In this document: positions 1 to 7,000 of the stretch, one piece after another
How positions within the stretch are numbered: position 1 is the stretch's first letter
Layout of the letters: every line of letters starts with the position of its first letter
Origin: Verrucomicrobiales bacterium
Lineage (GTDB): Bacteria > Verrucomicrobiota > Verrucomicrobiia > Limisphaerales > UBA1096
DNA length: 7,000 bases
NCBI GenBank assembly: GCA_011523195.1
Contig: WTHH01000488.1
Location: 1-7,000 of the forward strand
Direction: 5' to 3'
Program-made: the position numbers and the translations under genes
The notes under the pieces: generated by a model
What the model was told of the DNA's origin: nothing
Seen by the model: only the letters and a program-made list of their open reading frames with translations
The model's database searches: none

Positions 1-533
1 GAGAGCAGCCTGGCGTGGTCGAGCTGTTCGTCGAGTTGCGAAAGATCAAGTGCACCGTCGTCGCCGGTGACTGGAATGAACTCGAGCTTGGCTCCGGTGC
101 GTTTCGCCAGAAGTTGCCACGGAACGAGGTTGCTGTGGTGCTCCATCTCGGTGAGCAAAATCGTGTCGCCCTCGCTGATATTTTCACTGCCCCAAGTCTG
201 GGCAATTAAATTCAAGCTCTCAGTGGTGCCCCGGGTGAAAATGATTTCTTCCCGGCTGTTGGCATTGAGGTATTCGGCGATGCGTTGACGGGCGCCTTCG
301 TAGGCTTCCGTGGCGCGGTTGCTCAACTCGTGGATGCCGCGGTGGACGTTGGCGTTGTCGCGCTCGTAGTGGGTGCGAATCGAGTCGATGACGACCTGTG
401 GTTTTTGGCTGCTGGCGGCGTTGTCGAGATATACGAGGGGATGACCGTTGACGGTCTGCTCGAGGATGGGGAAATCGTTACGGAGCTTGGCCCAGTCGAT
501 CGCTGCCTGAGTTGTCTCCGTGTCCTGACTCAT
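1..533 (-). CDS. sufS: SufS cysteine desulfurase, N-terminal part (cut by window edge)
   Basis: PLP-dependent group II cysteine desulfurase. It converts cysteine to alanine and leaves a persulfide that SufE carries to the SufBCD scaffold. I translated the frame by hand: 177 residues are visible and the gene runs off base 1. Family motifs are VYLDNAASSQKPQ (about residues 34-46), NVHRGIHELSNRAT (62-75), EIIFTRGTTESLNLIA (96-111) and EMEHHSNLVPWQ (129-140), whose His pair lies at the cofactor-stacking position. The PLP lysine and catalytic cysteine lie outside the window. The ATG at 533 shares one base with the TGA of sufT (TGATG), which indicates translational coupling. It is the last visible gene of the suf operon. 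CsdA, a close relative, is the alternative name, but the operon context favours SufS. Confidence 0.96.
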   Translation of the reverse strand, partial: MSQDTETTQAAIDWAKLRNDFPILEQTVNGHPLVYLDNAASSQKPQVVIDSIRTHYERDNANVHRGIHELSNRATEAYEGARQRIAEYLNANSREEIIFTRGTTESLNLIAQTWGSENISEGDTILLTEMEHHSNLVPWQLLAKRTGAKLEFIPVTGDDGALDLSQLDEQLDHARLL

Positions 534-1081
534 CACATCATGCCCAATTGAAGCTGGGCTTCCTCGGTCATCATGTCGCGGTTCCACGGTGGATCCCACA
601 CGATCTCGACGTCGACCTCGTCCACGCCGTCGATGCAGAGCAGGCGGTTTTGTGCGTCCTGCTGCAGCACTGGTCCCATGCCGCAGCCAGGCGCGGTGAG
701 GGTCATTTTCACATCGACCTTCCAGCCGCCATCAATCTCGGTCGGTTCGCATGAGTAGACCAGTCCGAGATCGACGATGTTCACCGGGATCTCCGGATCG
801 TAAACCGTCTTGAGCTGCTTTTGCATCTGCTCATTCAACTCGTCGAGATTCTTCGGGCGCTTGGAGTCTTCGGCAGGGGTCTTAACCGGCTCGAGGCCAA
901 GGGCATCGGCGTCGCGTCCCTCGATGCGGAACATGTTGCCGTTGATGATGACCGTGTAGGTGCCGCCGAGGGTCTGGGTGATCTGCGCCTGCTCGCCTTG
1001 TTGCAGGGTAACCTTGTCGCCGGACGGGACGATGGAGGCATCGACGTCGCGGCTCAGTTCGATGAGTTCGGCTGTGTGCAT
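533..1081 (-). CDS. sufT: SufT, MIP18/DUF59-family iron-sulphur maturation protein
   Basis: 182 residues. The C-terminal two thirds is a MIP18 (DUF59) domain: DPEIPVNIVDLGLV (95-108), TLTAPGCGMG with Cys133 (127-136), and the family tail VWDPPWNRDMMTEEAQ (161-176). The N-terminal part of about 75 residues is an extension typical of the long SufT type found in suf operons; I see no catalytic motif in it. SufT proteins assist Fe-S cluster maturation or transfer to target proteins rather than forming the core scaffold (family knowledge). The ATG directly follows the TAA of sufE (TAAATG, no gap). No clear Shine-Dalgarno sequence is visible, so translation probably depends on coupling. The single-domain relative PaaD acts in phenylacetate degradation, but this position between sufE and sufS argues for SufT. 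Confidence 0.93.
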   Translation of the reverse strand: MHTAELIELSRDVDASIVPSGDKVTLQQGEQAQITQTLGGTYTVIINGNMFRIEGRDADALGLEPVKTPAEDSKRPKNLDELNEQMQKQLKTVYDPEIPVNIVDLGLVYSCEPTEIDGGWKVDVKMTLTAPGCGMGPVLQQDAQNRLLCIDGVDEVDVEIVWDPPWNRDMMTEEAQLQLGMM

Positions 1082-1516
1082 TTAAGTGGCTTGTGCGATG
1101 GAGTCGCCAGCGAGTGCCTTAACGCGACTGACCATAGAGTAAAGGCCGTTGCGGCGCGTGGGGCTGAGGTGTTTGTCGAGGCCAAGCTGCGCGAACGTCG
1201 CCGTGCTGTCGGTGTCCAAAATCTGTTCGGCATTTTTGTCGCTGTAAATCAAGAGCAACACGGCGATCAGTCCCTTGACGATGAATGCATCCGAGTCGGC
1301 GTGAATATCAAACGTGCCGTCTGTCTGCGGCAGCATCCGCAGCCAGACGCTGGCCTGACAGCCATGGACGCGGTGCTCGTCGGTCATTTCGATCTCGTCG
1401 AGTGTCGGCAGTTTTTTGCCGAGCTCAATGAGGTAGGCAAAACGCTCTTCCCAGTCGCCGAGAAATTCAAAATTCTCGATCAGTTCCTCTATCGTTGTGT
1501 CCAAAAAAGTCGTCAC
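1082..1516 (-). CDS. sufE: SufE sulphur-acceptor protein
   Basis: SufE accepts the persulfide from SufS on a conserved cysteine and passes it to SufB. Visible hallmarks are TIEELIENFEFLGDWEERF near the N-terminus, YLIELGKKLP, the active-site motif HRVHGCQASVWL with Cys53, and the C-terminal ADSDAFIVKGLIAVLL and KHLSPTRRNGLYSM segments. I chose the GTG at 1516, which gives 144 residues (E. coli SufE is 138). It starts one base after the sufD TGA, and family similarity begins only a few residues later. The frame is open farther upstream, to about 1618, but that stretch lies inside sufD and looks unlike SufE. A TTG at 1504, with GAAGTGA a few bases before it, is an alternative start. The stop abuts the start of sufT. 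Confidence 0.94.
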   Translation of the reverse strand: MTTFLDTTIEELIENFEFLGDWEERFAYLIELGKKLPTLDEIEMTDEHRVHGCQASVWLRMLPQTDGTFDIHADSDAFIVKGLIAVLLLIYSDKNAEQILDTDSTATFAQLGLDKHLSPTRRNGLYSMVSRVKALAGDSIAQAT

Positions 1517-1517
1517 T

Positions 1518-2834
1518 TCAATCGAGATGATGTTCGCCCTCGAGGCGGTTCCAAACCAGTTCATCGAGTTCCTCGCGAATGCCGTCGTGCTGGATGCGAT
1601 CGACGATCTCACCGGCAAAACCGTGCATCAGCATGCGGCGGGCAGTCTTGGTGTCGAGCCCGCGGGCGCGCAGGTAAAAAATCGCGTCGTCGTCCATCTC
1701 CCCGATCGTGGCCCCGTGGGTGCATTTCACGTCGTCCGCATAAATCTCAAGTTGAGGCTTGGTGTTGGCGGTGGCGTTGTCGCTGAGGATCAGGTTTTTG
1801 TTCGTCTGCTTGGCGTCGGTTTTTTGTGCGACAGGCTGCACGACGATTCGCCCGTGAAACACCCCGCGCGACTGGTCGTCGAGGATGCCGTTGAAATACT
1901 CGTGGCTGTCGCAGTGCGGCGCGGCATGATCCACGATCATGTGGTGATCAGCAAGTTGGTTGGCACGCGTCATGTACAGCCCGTTAAGCACGCACTCTAT
2001 GCCCGGCTTGGCCAAGCGCATGCGCAGGTTGTTACGCGAGAGTCGTGCGCCAAGCGCAAACGAATGAAATGCGTAACGGGCGTCATCGCTCAGCTCCGAG
2101 TGTAGCGAGGCCAGATGGATTGCGTTGAGCGACTGATCCTGAAATTTGATATGCTCGAGGTTGGCTCCGGCGTTGACGCGCGTCTCGGTGACGACGTTGG
2201 TGCTGGCCGCTGCTTGGCCAAGCGACAGATGCGACTCGATGATCGTGCCCTGCGCGTTGGCACCAGCCTCGATCCAGTTTCGGATGTGTGCCGCTTGGCC
2301 GGCTTCGTTCGCTGTGGAAATGAAAACGAGGTGAACCAGCTTGGACAAGCGACCATTGGCCGGGATCCGGATCAACGCGCCGTCTGTGAAAAAGGCGTCA
2401 TTCAGTCCTATGAACGGATTCTCGTCATTGGCAGAGAGCGAACCGATTTCGTTTTCCAAACCGTTTAAGCTACTGCTGAGATTCGTGACGGTGACGCCGT
2501 CCGTTTGCTCCGAGATCACCGAGAGATCGCTCGAAAAATGGCCGTCAACGAAAACGAGACGATTAACATCGTGCTGGCCAAACGTAATTTCGGCAATGTC
2601 CGCCAAGCCAAGCGCTTGGTCAAGCGGCTCAAGCGTCGGGAGAAATGGCAGATCGGTCAGCGACTTGAGGCTGGTGAAGCGCCAATCCTCGTCGTTGGTC
2701 GTGGGGTATCCCCGTTCCGCAAATCGGGCCAAGCCAGCCTTGCGAAGCGGTAGCAACGGGCCGCCGGCCTGCTCTACTTGGGCAAAGGCCTCGACCGGTG
2801 CCGGGGGCGTTTCGTTGGTGGTTGCGCTGCTCAT
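1518..2834 (-). CDS. sufD: SufD, Fe-S scaffold subunit
   Basis: 438 residues. SufD pairs with SufB to form the scaffold of the SufBC2D complex and is needed for iron entry. It has the N-terminal NDEDWRFTSL motif (47-56) that marks SufD, a long beta-helix middle region, and the conserved C-terminal block ADDVKCTHGATIG followed by DAIFYLRARGLD and MLMHGFAGEI. By alignment from memory, His373 in CTHGAT corresponds to the catalytically important E. coli SufD His360. The ATG overlaps the sufC stop by four bases (ATGA), so the two are probably translationally coupled. Length is close to the E. coli protein (423). Copies of the palindromes TTGGCCAA and CCAAGCGCTTGG lie inside the gene without disturbing the frame. 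Confidence 0.96.
   Translation of the reverse strand: MSSATTNETPPAPVEAFAQVEQAGGPLLPLRKAGLARFAERGYPTTNDEDWRFTSLKSLTDLPFLPTLEPLDQALGLADIAEITFGQHDVNRLVFVDGHFSSDLSVISEQTDGVTVTNLSSSLNGLENEIGSLSANDENPFIGLNDAFFTDGALIRIPANGRLSKLVHLVFISTANEAGQAAHIRNWIEAGANAQGTIIESHLSLGQAAASTNVVTETRVNAGANLEHIKFQDQSLNAIHLASLHSELSDDARYAFHSFALGARLSRNNLRMRLAKPGIECVLNGLYMTRANQLADHHMIVDHAAPHCDSHEYFNGILDDQSRGVFHGRIVVQPVAQKTDAKQTNKNLILSDNATANTKPQLEIYADDVKCTHGATIGEMDDDAIFYLRARGLDTKTARRMLMHGFAGEIVDRIQHDGIREELDELVWNRLEGEHHLD
2006..2017. repeat. GCTTGGCCAAGC palindrome, copy 1
   Basis: A perfect 12-bp palindrome inside sufD, read there as Leu-Ala-Lys (TTG GCC AAG). It is one of six TTGGCCAA sites in the window. Confidence 0.7.
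2212..2223. repeat. GCTTGGCCAAGC palindrome, copy 2
   Basis: The same perfect 12-mer, about 206 bp from copy 1 and also in sufD. Here it is read in another codon phase as Leu-Gly-Gln (CTT GGC CAA). Confidence 0.7.
2608..2619. repeat. CCAAGCGCTTGG palindrome, copy 1
   Basis: A perfect 12-bp palindrome inside sufD. The identical 12-mer recurs in the leader before the regulator gene (5559-5570). Confidence 0.6.
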
Positions 2835-3580
2835 GCGGCGTCCCGGATCAGCCAGTCGTAGCCTTTCTCCTCCAACTCATGCGCAAGCGTCTTGTCGCCG
2901 GACTTGATGATGCGGCCGTCGTAAAGCACGTGCACGAAGTCCGGCACGATGTAGTCGAGCAGCCGCTGATAGTGCGTGATGACCACCTGCGCGTTGTCCG
3001 TCCCCTTGAGGCGGTTGACGCCGTCAGCCACGATGCGAAGCGCGTCGATGTCCAGCCCCGAGTCGGTCTCGTCGAGCACGGCCAACTTGGGGTTGAGCAT
3101 CGCCATCTGCAAAATCTCGTTGCGCTTTTTTTCACCACCGGAAAAACCGGCGTTGACCGGGCGCTTGAGGAAATCCTCGCTCAGGCCAAGCTCCTTCATT
3201 TTTGCTTTCACCGCCTTGAGAAAATTCATCGCATCGAGTTCCTCTTCGCCGCGATGCTTGCGGATCTCGTTGACGGCGGATCGTAAAAAGTAGGCGCTGT
3301 TCACGCCGGGGATTTCCACCGGGTACTGGAATGCGAGAAAAACTCCCTCGCGGGCGCGTTCCTCCGGGGCGAGGTCGAGCAGGTCGTCGTCCTGCAGCAA
3401 CACTTCACCGCCGGTGACATCGTAGCCGTCGCGCCCGGCGAGCACCGAGGCGAGCGTGCTTTTGCCACTGCCGTTTGGGCCCATGATGGCGTGCACTTCG
3501 CCGGCGTTCACCGAGAGGTCGATTCCCTTGAGGATCGGTTTGTTCTCGATCCCGGCCTGTAGGTTTTTAATTTCGAGCAT
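2831..3580 (-). CDS. sufC: SufC, ABC-type ATPase of the SUF complex
   Basis: 249 residues, the usual SufC length. It is a soluble ABC ATPase with no membrane segment; it binds SufB and SufD and drives conformational change during cluster assembly. All nucleotide-binding motifs are intact: Walker A GPNGSGKS (34-41), Q-loop Gln85 in AFQYPVEIPG, signature FSGGEKKR (146-153), Walker B LAVLDETDSGLD (166-177) with catalytic Glu171, and the H-loop His203 in ITHYQRLL. FSGGEKKRNEILQM and DETDSGLDIDAL are characteristic of SufC rather than of transporter ATPases. It starts 12 bases after the sufB stop with no obvious Shine-Dalgarno sequence, and its TGA overlaps the sufD ATG. Confidence 0.98.
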   Translation of the reverse strand: MLEIKNLQAGIENKPILKGIDLSVNAGEVHAIMGPNGSGKSTLASVLAGRDGYDVTGGEVLLQDDDLLDLAPEERAREGVFLAFQYPVEIPGVNSAYFLRSAVNEIRKHRGEEELDAMNFLKAVKAKMKELGLSEDFLKRPVNAGFSGGEKKRNEILQMAMLNPKLAVLDETDSGLDIDALRIVADGVNRLKGTDNAQVVITHYQRLLDYIVPDFVHVLYDGRIIKSGDKTLAHELEEKGYDWLIRDAA

Positions 3581-3592
3581 GCGTAAGAAAAA

Positions 3593-5034
<1,442 letters not shown>

Positions 5035-5038
<4 letters not shown>

Positions 5039-5496
5039 GTGTAGGCCTCCCTTCGTCCACAATCCTCGCACATGTCGGTGCAGCGGCCGTGCAGCGCAAT
5101 ATCGATTGATCTCACCTCAAAATCGCCAGGCACATCCACCTCCGGCACTCGGGGTGAGTTTTTTAAATTCACGTCGAACACCTTGCCGCAGTCGTCACAG
5201 CAGAAGTGCGCGTGCTCGTTCATGTTGGAGCAATACAGGGTGGCACCACGGTCAACGTTTACCTGCCGCACGACGCCGCATTTCACCAGCGCGTCGAGGG
5301 TGTTGTAAACGGTCGCCATGGAGATTTCCGGTTTCGACTGTTTGGCCCGCATGAACACCTCCTCAGCGGAGGGGTGGTCGCGTTGGCCAAGCAAAACCTC
5401 ATAGACATGCTTCCGTTGAGAAGTGAATCGAAGGCCCTTCTCGGCAAGTCGTTGATTGAGGGAGTCACCGGACACAGGAAGTGGGTCCGTCGCCAT
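5035..5496 (-). CDS. Fur/PerR-family metal-dependent transcriptional regulator
   Basis: 153 residues. An N-terminal winged helix carries the recognition-helix motif ISMATVYNTLDALVKCGVV (58-76), followed by a metal-binding dimerisation domain. Two CxxC pairs (Cys100/Cys103 and Cys143/Cys146) match the structural zinc site. Putative sensory ligands, aligned by hand to B. subtilis PerR, are His41, His95, His97 and Asp108; at the PerR Asp85 position there is Cys89, a residue more usual in Zur. The ATG at 5496 gives the standard N-terminus (LRFTSQRKHVYEVLL); the frame is open farther back but runs into cysQ. No Shine-Dalgarno is visible. The gene overlaps sufB by four bases, so it is the operon's first gene and probably represses it together with itself. 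Metal or peroxide specificity cannot be fixed from sequence alone. Confidence 0.93.
5046..5053 (-). promoter_or_regulatory. Strong ribosome binding site of sufB
   Basis: AAGGGAGG on the minus strand, 7 bases before the ATG at 5038 and inside the last codons of the regulator gene. It decides the sufB start and is the only strong Shine-Dalgarno sequence I found in the operon. Confidence 0.85.
5383..5390. repeat. TTGGCCAA palindrome, copy 3
   Basis: Octamer palindrome inside the regulator gene, read as Leu-Gly-Gln (residues 36-38). It is part of the dispersed TTGGCCAA set. Confidence 0.6.
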
Positions 5497-5534
5497 CGGC
5501 ACAAACTGCCATTGGTTAAGCGGCCTGTCAATAC

Positions 5535-5549
5535 TTGGAATAATTCTAA
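5535..5549 (-). promoter_or_regulatory. Candidate PerR/Fur-type operator of the suf operon
   Basis: TTAGAATTATTCCAA (minus strand) is a 7-1-7 inverted repeat with one mismatch between its arms. Compared with the known PerR box TTATAATNATTATAA it matches 11 of 14 specified positions, and with the B. subtilis Zur box core about 9 of 14. It lies 38 bases upstream of the regulator's ATG, the first gene of the operon, in an AT-rich patch within GC-rich DNA. This position suggests autoregulation; binding is inferred, not shown. Confidence 0.6.
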
Positions 5550-5573
5550 ATAAGAGAACCAAGCGCTTGGCCA
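5543..5573 (-). promoter_or_regulatory. Weak candidate promoter for the suf operon
   Basis: TAGAAT at 5548-5543 matches the -10 consensus at five of six positions and lies inside the candidate operator. A poor -35 candidate, TGGCCA, lies at 5573-5568 with a long 19-base spacer. A separate TTGACA at 5531-5526 matches a -35 perfectly but has no good -10 at 16-18 bases. A promoter must exist near here if the operon is independent of cysQ, but its exact position is unsure. Confidence 0.3.
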
Positions 5574-5574
5574 A
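5559..5574. repeat. Overlapping palindromes CCAAGCGCTTGG and TTGGCCAA
   Basis: CCAAGCGCTTGG (5559-5570) overlaps TTGGCCAA (5567-5574, copy 4 of the octamer) in the gap between cysQ and the regulator. As RNA on the minus strand the 12-mer could form a short stem followed by the T-rich run TTCTCTTATTT, so a weak cysQ terminator is possible but not convincing. Confidence 0.55.
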
Positions 5575-5587
5575 TCGAAAACGATGC

Positions 5588-6370
5588 TTAGTTGTTGGGC
5601 AGCAGTGCTTTCCAGTCGATTGTGGGGTGGCCGGCGGCGATGATGGAGGGGTTGCGGGGGTCTTCCTTGCCGTAACCCAAGCGGTAGCCGTCGAGGGTGC
5701 AGACAGCGCCTCCGGCCTCCTCGAGTATGCATTGTGCGGCGCCGGTGTCCCACTCCATCGTGGGGACGAATCGAGGGTAAAGGTCGGCCGCACCCTCGGC
5801 CACGAGGCAAAACTTGAGCGAGCTGCCCATACTGACGAGTTCGGCGTTGGGCAGCTTCTCGAGCATGGCGGCGACTTTTGGGCCGGCGTGGTCGCGGCTG
5901 GCCACGATGCGAAGTTTGTCCTTGTCGATTTCGCTGACGTGAATCTTCTCCGGCTCCGCTTGTCCAAGCCGCTTGAAAGCGCCGTTGCCTCGGCTGGCGA
6001 AGTACTCGAGGCCGGAGGCTGGGGCGAGCACGATGCCGAGGGTAGATTCGCCGTTTTCGATCAGCGCGATGTTGACGGTGAACTGTCCGGTTTTCTTTAT
6101 GAACTCCTTGGTGCCGTCGAGTGGGTCGACGAGCCAAAAGCGATTCCAACTCATGCGCTCCTCGGTGCTGATGCCTTCCGATTCCTCGGACAGTACCGGG
6201 ATGTCCGGCGTCAGCGCAGTGAGCGTGGCTAAGATGCACTCGTGCGCGGCGCGGTCGGCCTGCGTGAGAGGCGAGTCGTCTTCCTTGGTTTCCACTTGGG
6301 CAGGGCCATCGTAGGTTTTCATAATGGCGTCGCCGGCCTCGGCTGCGATACGTCGGATGTCGTTGATCAT
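5588..6370 (-). CDS. cysQ: CysQ, 3'(2'),5'-bisphosphate nucleotidase
   Basis: 260 residues of the inositol-monophosphatase-like, Mg-dependent, Li-sensitive phosphatase superfamily. CysQ removes the 3' phosphate from PAP (and acts on PAPS), the by-product of sulphate assimilation, recycling it to AMP. Metal-site motifs are present: DDSPLTQAD (31-39), VLSEES (59-64), the signature WLVDPLDGTKEF (79-90), and WDTGAAQCILEEAGG (207-221) with Asp208. SPLTQAD and DPLDGTKEF favour CysQ over SuhB or histidinol phosphatase. The start at 6370 gives the normal N-terminus; no strong Shine-Dalgarno is seen. It lies 91 bases upstream of the suf regulator in the same direction. Co-transcription is possible, but the operator-like site in the gap suggests that suf has its own promoter. 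Both concern sulphur metabolism. Confidence 0.93.
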   Translation of the reverse strand: MINDIRRIAAEAGDAIMKTYDGPAQVETKEDDSPLTQADRAAHECILATLTALTPDIPVLSEESEGISTEERMSWNRFWLVDPLDGTKEFIKKTGQFTVNIALIENGESTLGIVLAPASGLEYFASRGNGAFKRLGQAEPEKIHVSEIDKDKLRIVASRDHAGPKVAAMLEKLPNAELVSMGSSLKFCLVAEGAADLYPRFVPTMEWDTGAAQCILEEAGGAVCTLDGYRLGYGKEDPRNPSIIAAGHPTIDWKALLPNN

Positions 6371-6403
6371 TTCAGGGATTCAGGTTTGGTCTTTGCAGAT
6401 GCT

Positions 6404-6414
6404 GCTTGGCCAAG
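6404..6414. repeat. GCTTGGCCAAG palindrome, copy 5 (intergenic)
   Basis: A copy of the iterated palindrome in the non-coding gap about 35 bases upstream of cysQ, where no codon constraint can explain it. Confidence 0.65.
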
Positions 6415-6421
6415 TGCGTTG

Positions 6422-6476
6422 CCCCCTCATCCGGCCTTCGGCCACCTTCTTCCCCCGAGGGGTAGAAGGAATGGGG
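6422..6476. repeat. REP-like intergenic repeat with two hairpins
   Basis: This lies in the 157-base gap between the hrpB-like gene and cysQ. Hairpin 1 is GGCC-TTC-GGCC (6433-6443). Hairpin 2 is CCTTCT (6445-6450) with AGAAGG (6464-6469), extended past one T:T mismatch by CCCC/GGGG around a CGA loop. A weaker outer stem, CCCC..AT (6423-6430) with ATGGGG (6471-6476), could close both. The wording CCCCTCATCCGGCC...CCGAGGGG resembles extragenic palindromic repeats common in many bacterial genomes. There is no T-run on either side, so it is not a standard intrinsic terminator. I see no clear promoter in the rest of the gap (6371-6527). Confidence 0.65.
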
Positions 6477-6527
6477 CGTTGCATTCGTTTTCATTGGCGT
6501 CCATTCGCAGTTCTTACGTTTTAACAA

Positions 6528-7000
6528 TCAAACCCAGCCTACGCTGGGGAATTTGGCCAGCAGGTCTTTCCGGATTCGCGGATATTCCCGCTGCTTGAAT
6601 GTCGGCCAGTCGTCGCAAAAATCGATCTTCTTATTTTTCGGGTTCAACAGCTTGAACCGCACGATGTGTTTGCCCTCGCAGAGGGTCGGGTGCTCGGCGA
6701 GCCGAAAGCACTCGTGCAGTTTCACGTGCAGTTCAACCGGGTGTACGTTGCCGTGTTTGTCTGCGGAAACCTCCGGGTACTGCAATCGCTTGGGCTGTTC
6801 GTCGGGCCAGTCGATGGTGGCCGGGGCGAACTCATCGAGCCATTCCCACTGAGCTTCCGGCATGTGCCTGCGAAACGCCGGCTTTACGTTGGCTGCAGCC
6901 GCCTGCTTGGCCAAGGTCATGCCCTCAAACGCGGCGGCGAGGCAATTCAAAATCGCCGGTTCATCCAGCGGGGGAAACTCCAAATCTGGCCGGGCGGCAC
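6528..7000 (-). CDS. hrpB: C-terminal part of an HrpB-like ATP-dependent helicase (cut by window edge)
   Basis: The frame is open from the window edge to a TGA at 6530-6528, so this is the 3' end of a longer gene; the TTG at 6983 need not be its start. The visible part of about 157 residues resembles the C-terminal domain of HrpB, a DEAH-box-type helicase. It has WEWLDEFAPATIDWP (like the family's LDxxAPxxxxVP), VELHVKLHECFRLAEHPTL (like VRLQELFGLxxTP), VRFKLLNP (like LHLLSP), then DDWPTFKQREYPRIRKDLLAKFPSVGW (like DLxxFWxxxYxxVRKELRGRYPKHPW). The match is recalled, not computed. It is divergent: the usual SPAGRPxQVT is replaced by NPKNKKIDFC and the PWPEDP-like end is missing. Helicase motifs would lie beyond base 7000. 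No functional link to cysQ or suf is evident. Confidence 0.6.
   Translation of the reverse strand, partial: AARPDLEFPPLDEPAILNCLAAAFEGMTLAKQAAAANVKPAFRRHMPEAQWEWLDEFAPATIDWPDEQPKRLQYPEVSADKHGNVHPVELHVKLHECFRLAEHPTLCEGKHIVRFKLLNPKNKKIDFCDDWPTFKQREYPRIRKDLLAKFPSVGWV
6905..6915. repeat. GCTTGGCCAAG palindrome, copy 6
   Basis: A copy inside the hrpB-like gene, read as Leu-Ala-Lys (TTG GCC AAG), the same phase as copy 1. Confidence 0.6.

Noticed and set aside
821..1786. 321-codon plus-strand open frame across sufT, sufE and the end of sufD
   Set aside because: It runs antisense to three well-supported genes and ends in low-complexity Arg/Ser/Cys-rich sequence; a shadow frame.
5283..6239. 318-codon minus-strand frame and the 310-codon frame continuing upstream of the regulator
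   Set aside because: Both are alternative frames of cysQ. Only residues from 5496 downward in the regulator frame show family similarity.
6433..6476. Hairpins after the hrpB-like gene as an intrinsic terminator
   Set aside because: No T-run follows on either strand; a REP-like repeat is a better reading.
6395..6502. Small minus-strand open frame of about 25 codons running through the REP-like repeat
   Set aside because: No ribosome binding site and no recognisable product. Part of it is just the repeat translated by chance.

Overview
The window carries a nearly complete iron-sulphur cluster assembly (SUF) operon, all on the minus strand, with two other minus-strand genes upstream of it. No convincing plus-strand gene was found. 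Base composition is GC-rich (roughly 58-60 % by eye) and genes are tightly packed. The order is Fur-family regulator, sufB, sufC, sufD, sufE, sufT, sufS, without sufA or an IscR/SufR-type regulator. This suggests a free-living Gram-negative-type bacterium. A member of the Verrucomicrobiota/Planctomycetota neighbourhood is a guess from general gene style, not something the sequence proves.

Layout in transcription order (high to low coordinates): 7000-6528 is the 3' end of a gene resembling the C-terminal domain of the helicase HrpB. 6527-6371 is an intergenic gap with a REP-like two-hairpin repeat. 6370-5588 is cysQ, the PAP phosphatase of sulphate assimilation. 5587-5497 is a 91-base gap with a 15-bp PerR/Fur-type inverted repeat and a palindrome. 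Then follows the uninterrupted suf operon: Fur-like regulator (5496-5035), sufB (5038-3593), sufC (3580-2831), sufD (2834-1518), sufE (1516-1082, GTG start), sufT (1081-533) and sufS (533 to beyond base 1). Every junction in the operon overlaps or is separated by 12 bases or fewer, so it should be one transcript with translational coupling.

How the genes work together: SufS removes sulphur from cysteine and SufE relays it. The SufB-SufC-SufD ATPase scaffold builds the cluster, and SufT is a maturation accessory protein. The first gene encodes a metal-sensing repressor, and its own leader contains a PerR-box-like operator (11 of 14 specified positions match). This suggests an autoregulated, metal- or peroxide-responsive operon. 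The regulator's sensory metal site appears to carry Cys where PerR has Asp, so its signal (Fe, Zn or peroxide) is open.

A second layer of structure is independent of the genes. The octamer palindrome TTGGCCAA occurs six times, in two codon phases and in both main intergenic gaps, and the related palindrome CCAAGCGCTTGG occurs twice. The SUF system itself is well known. The less ordinary items are the regulator/operator pair, the iterated palindrome and the REP-like element.
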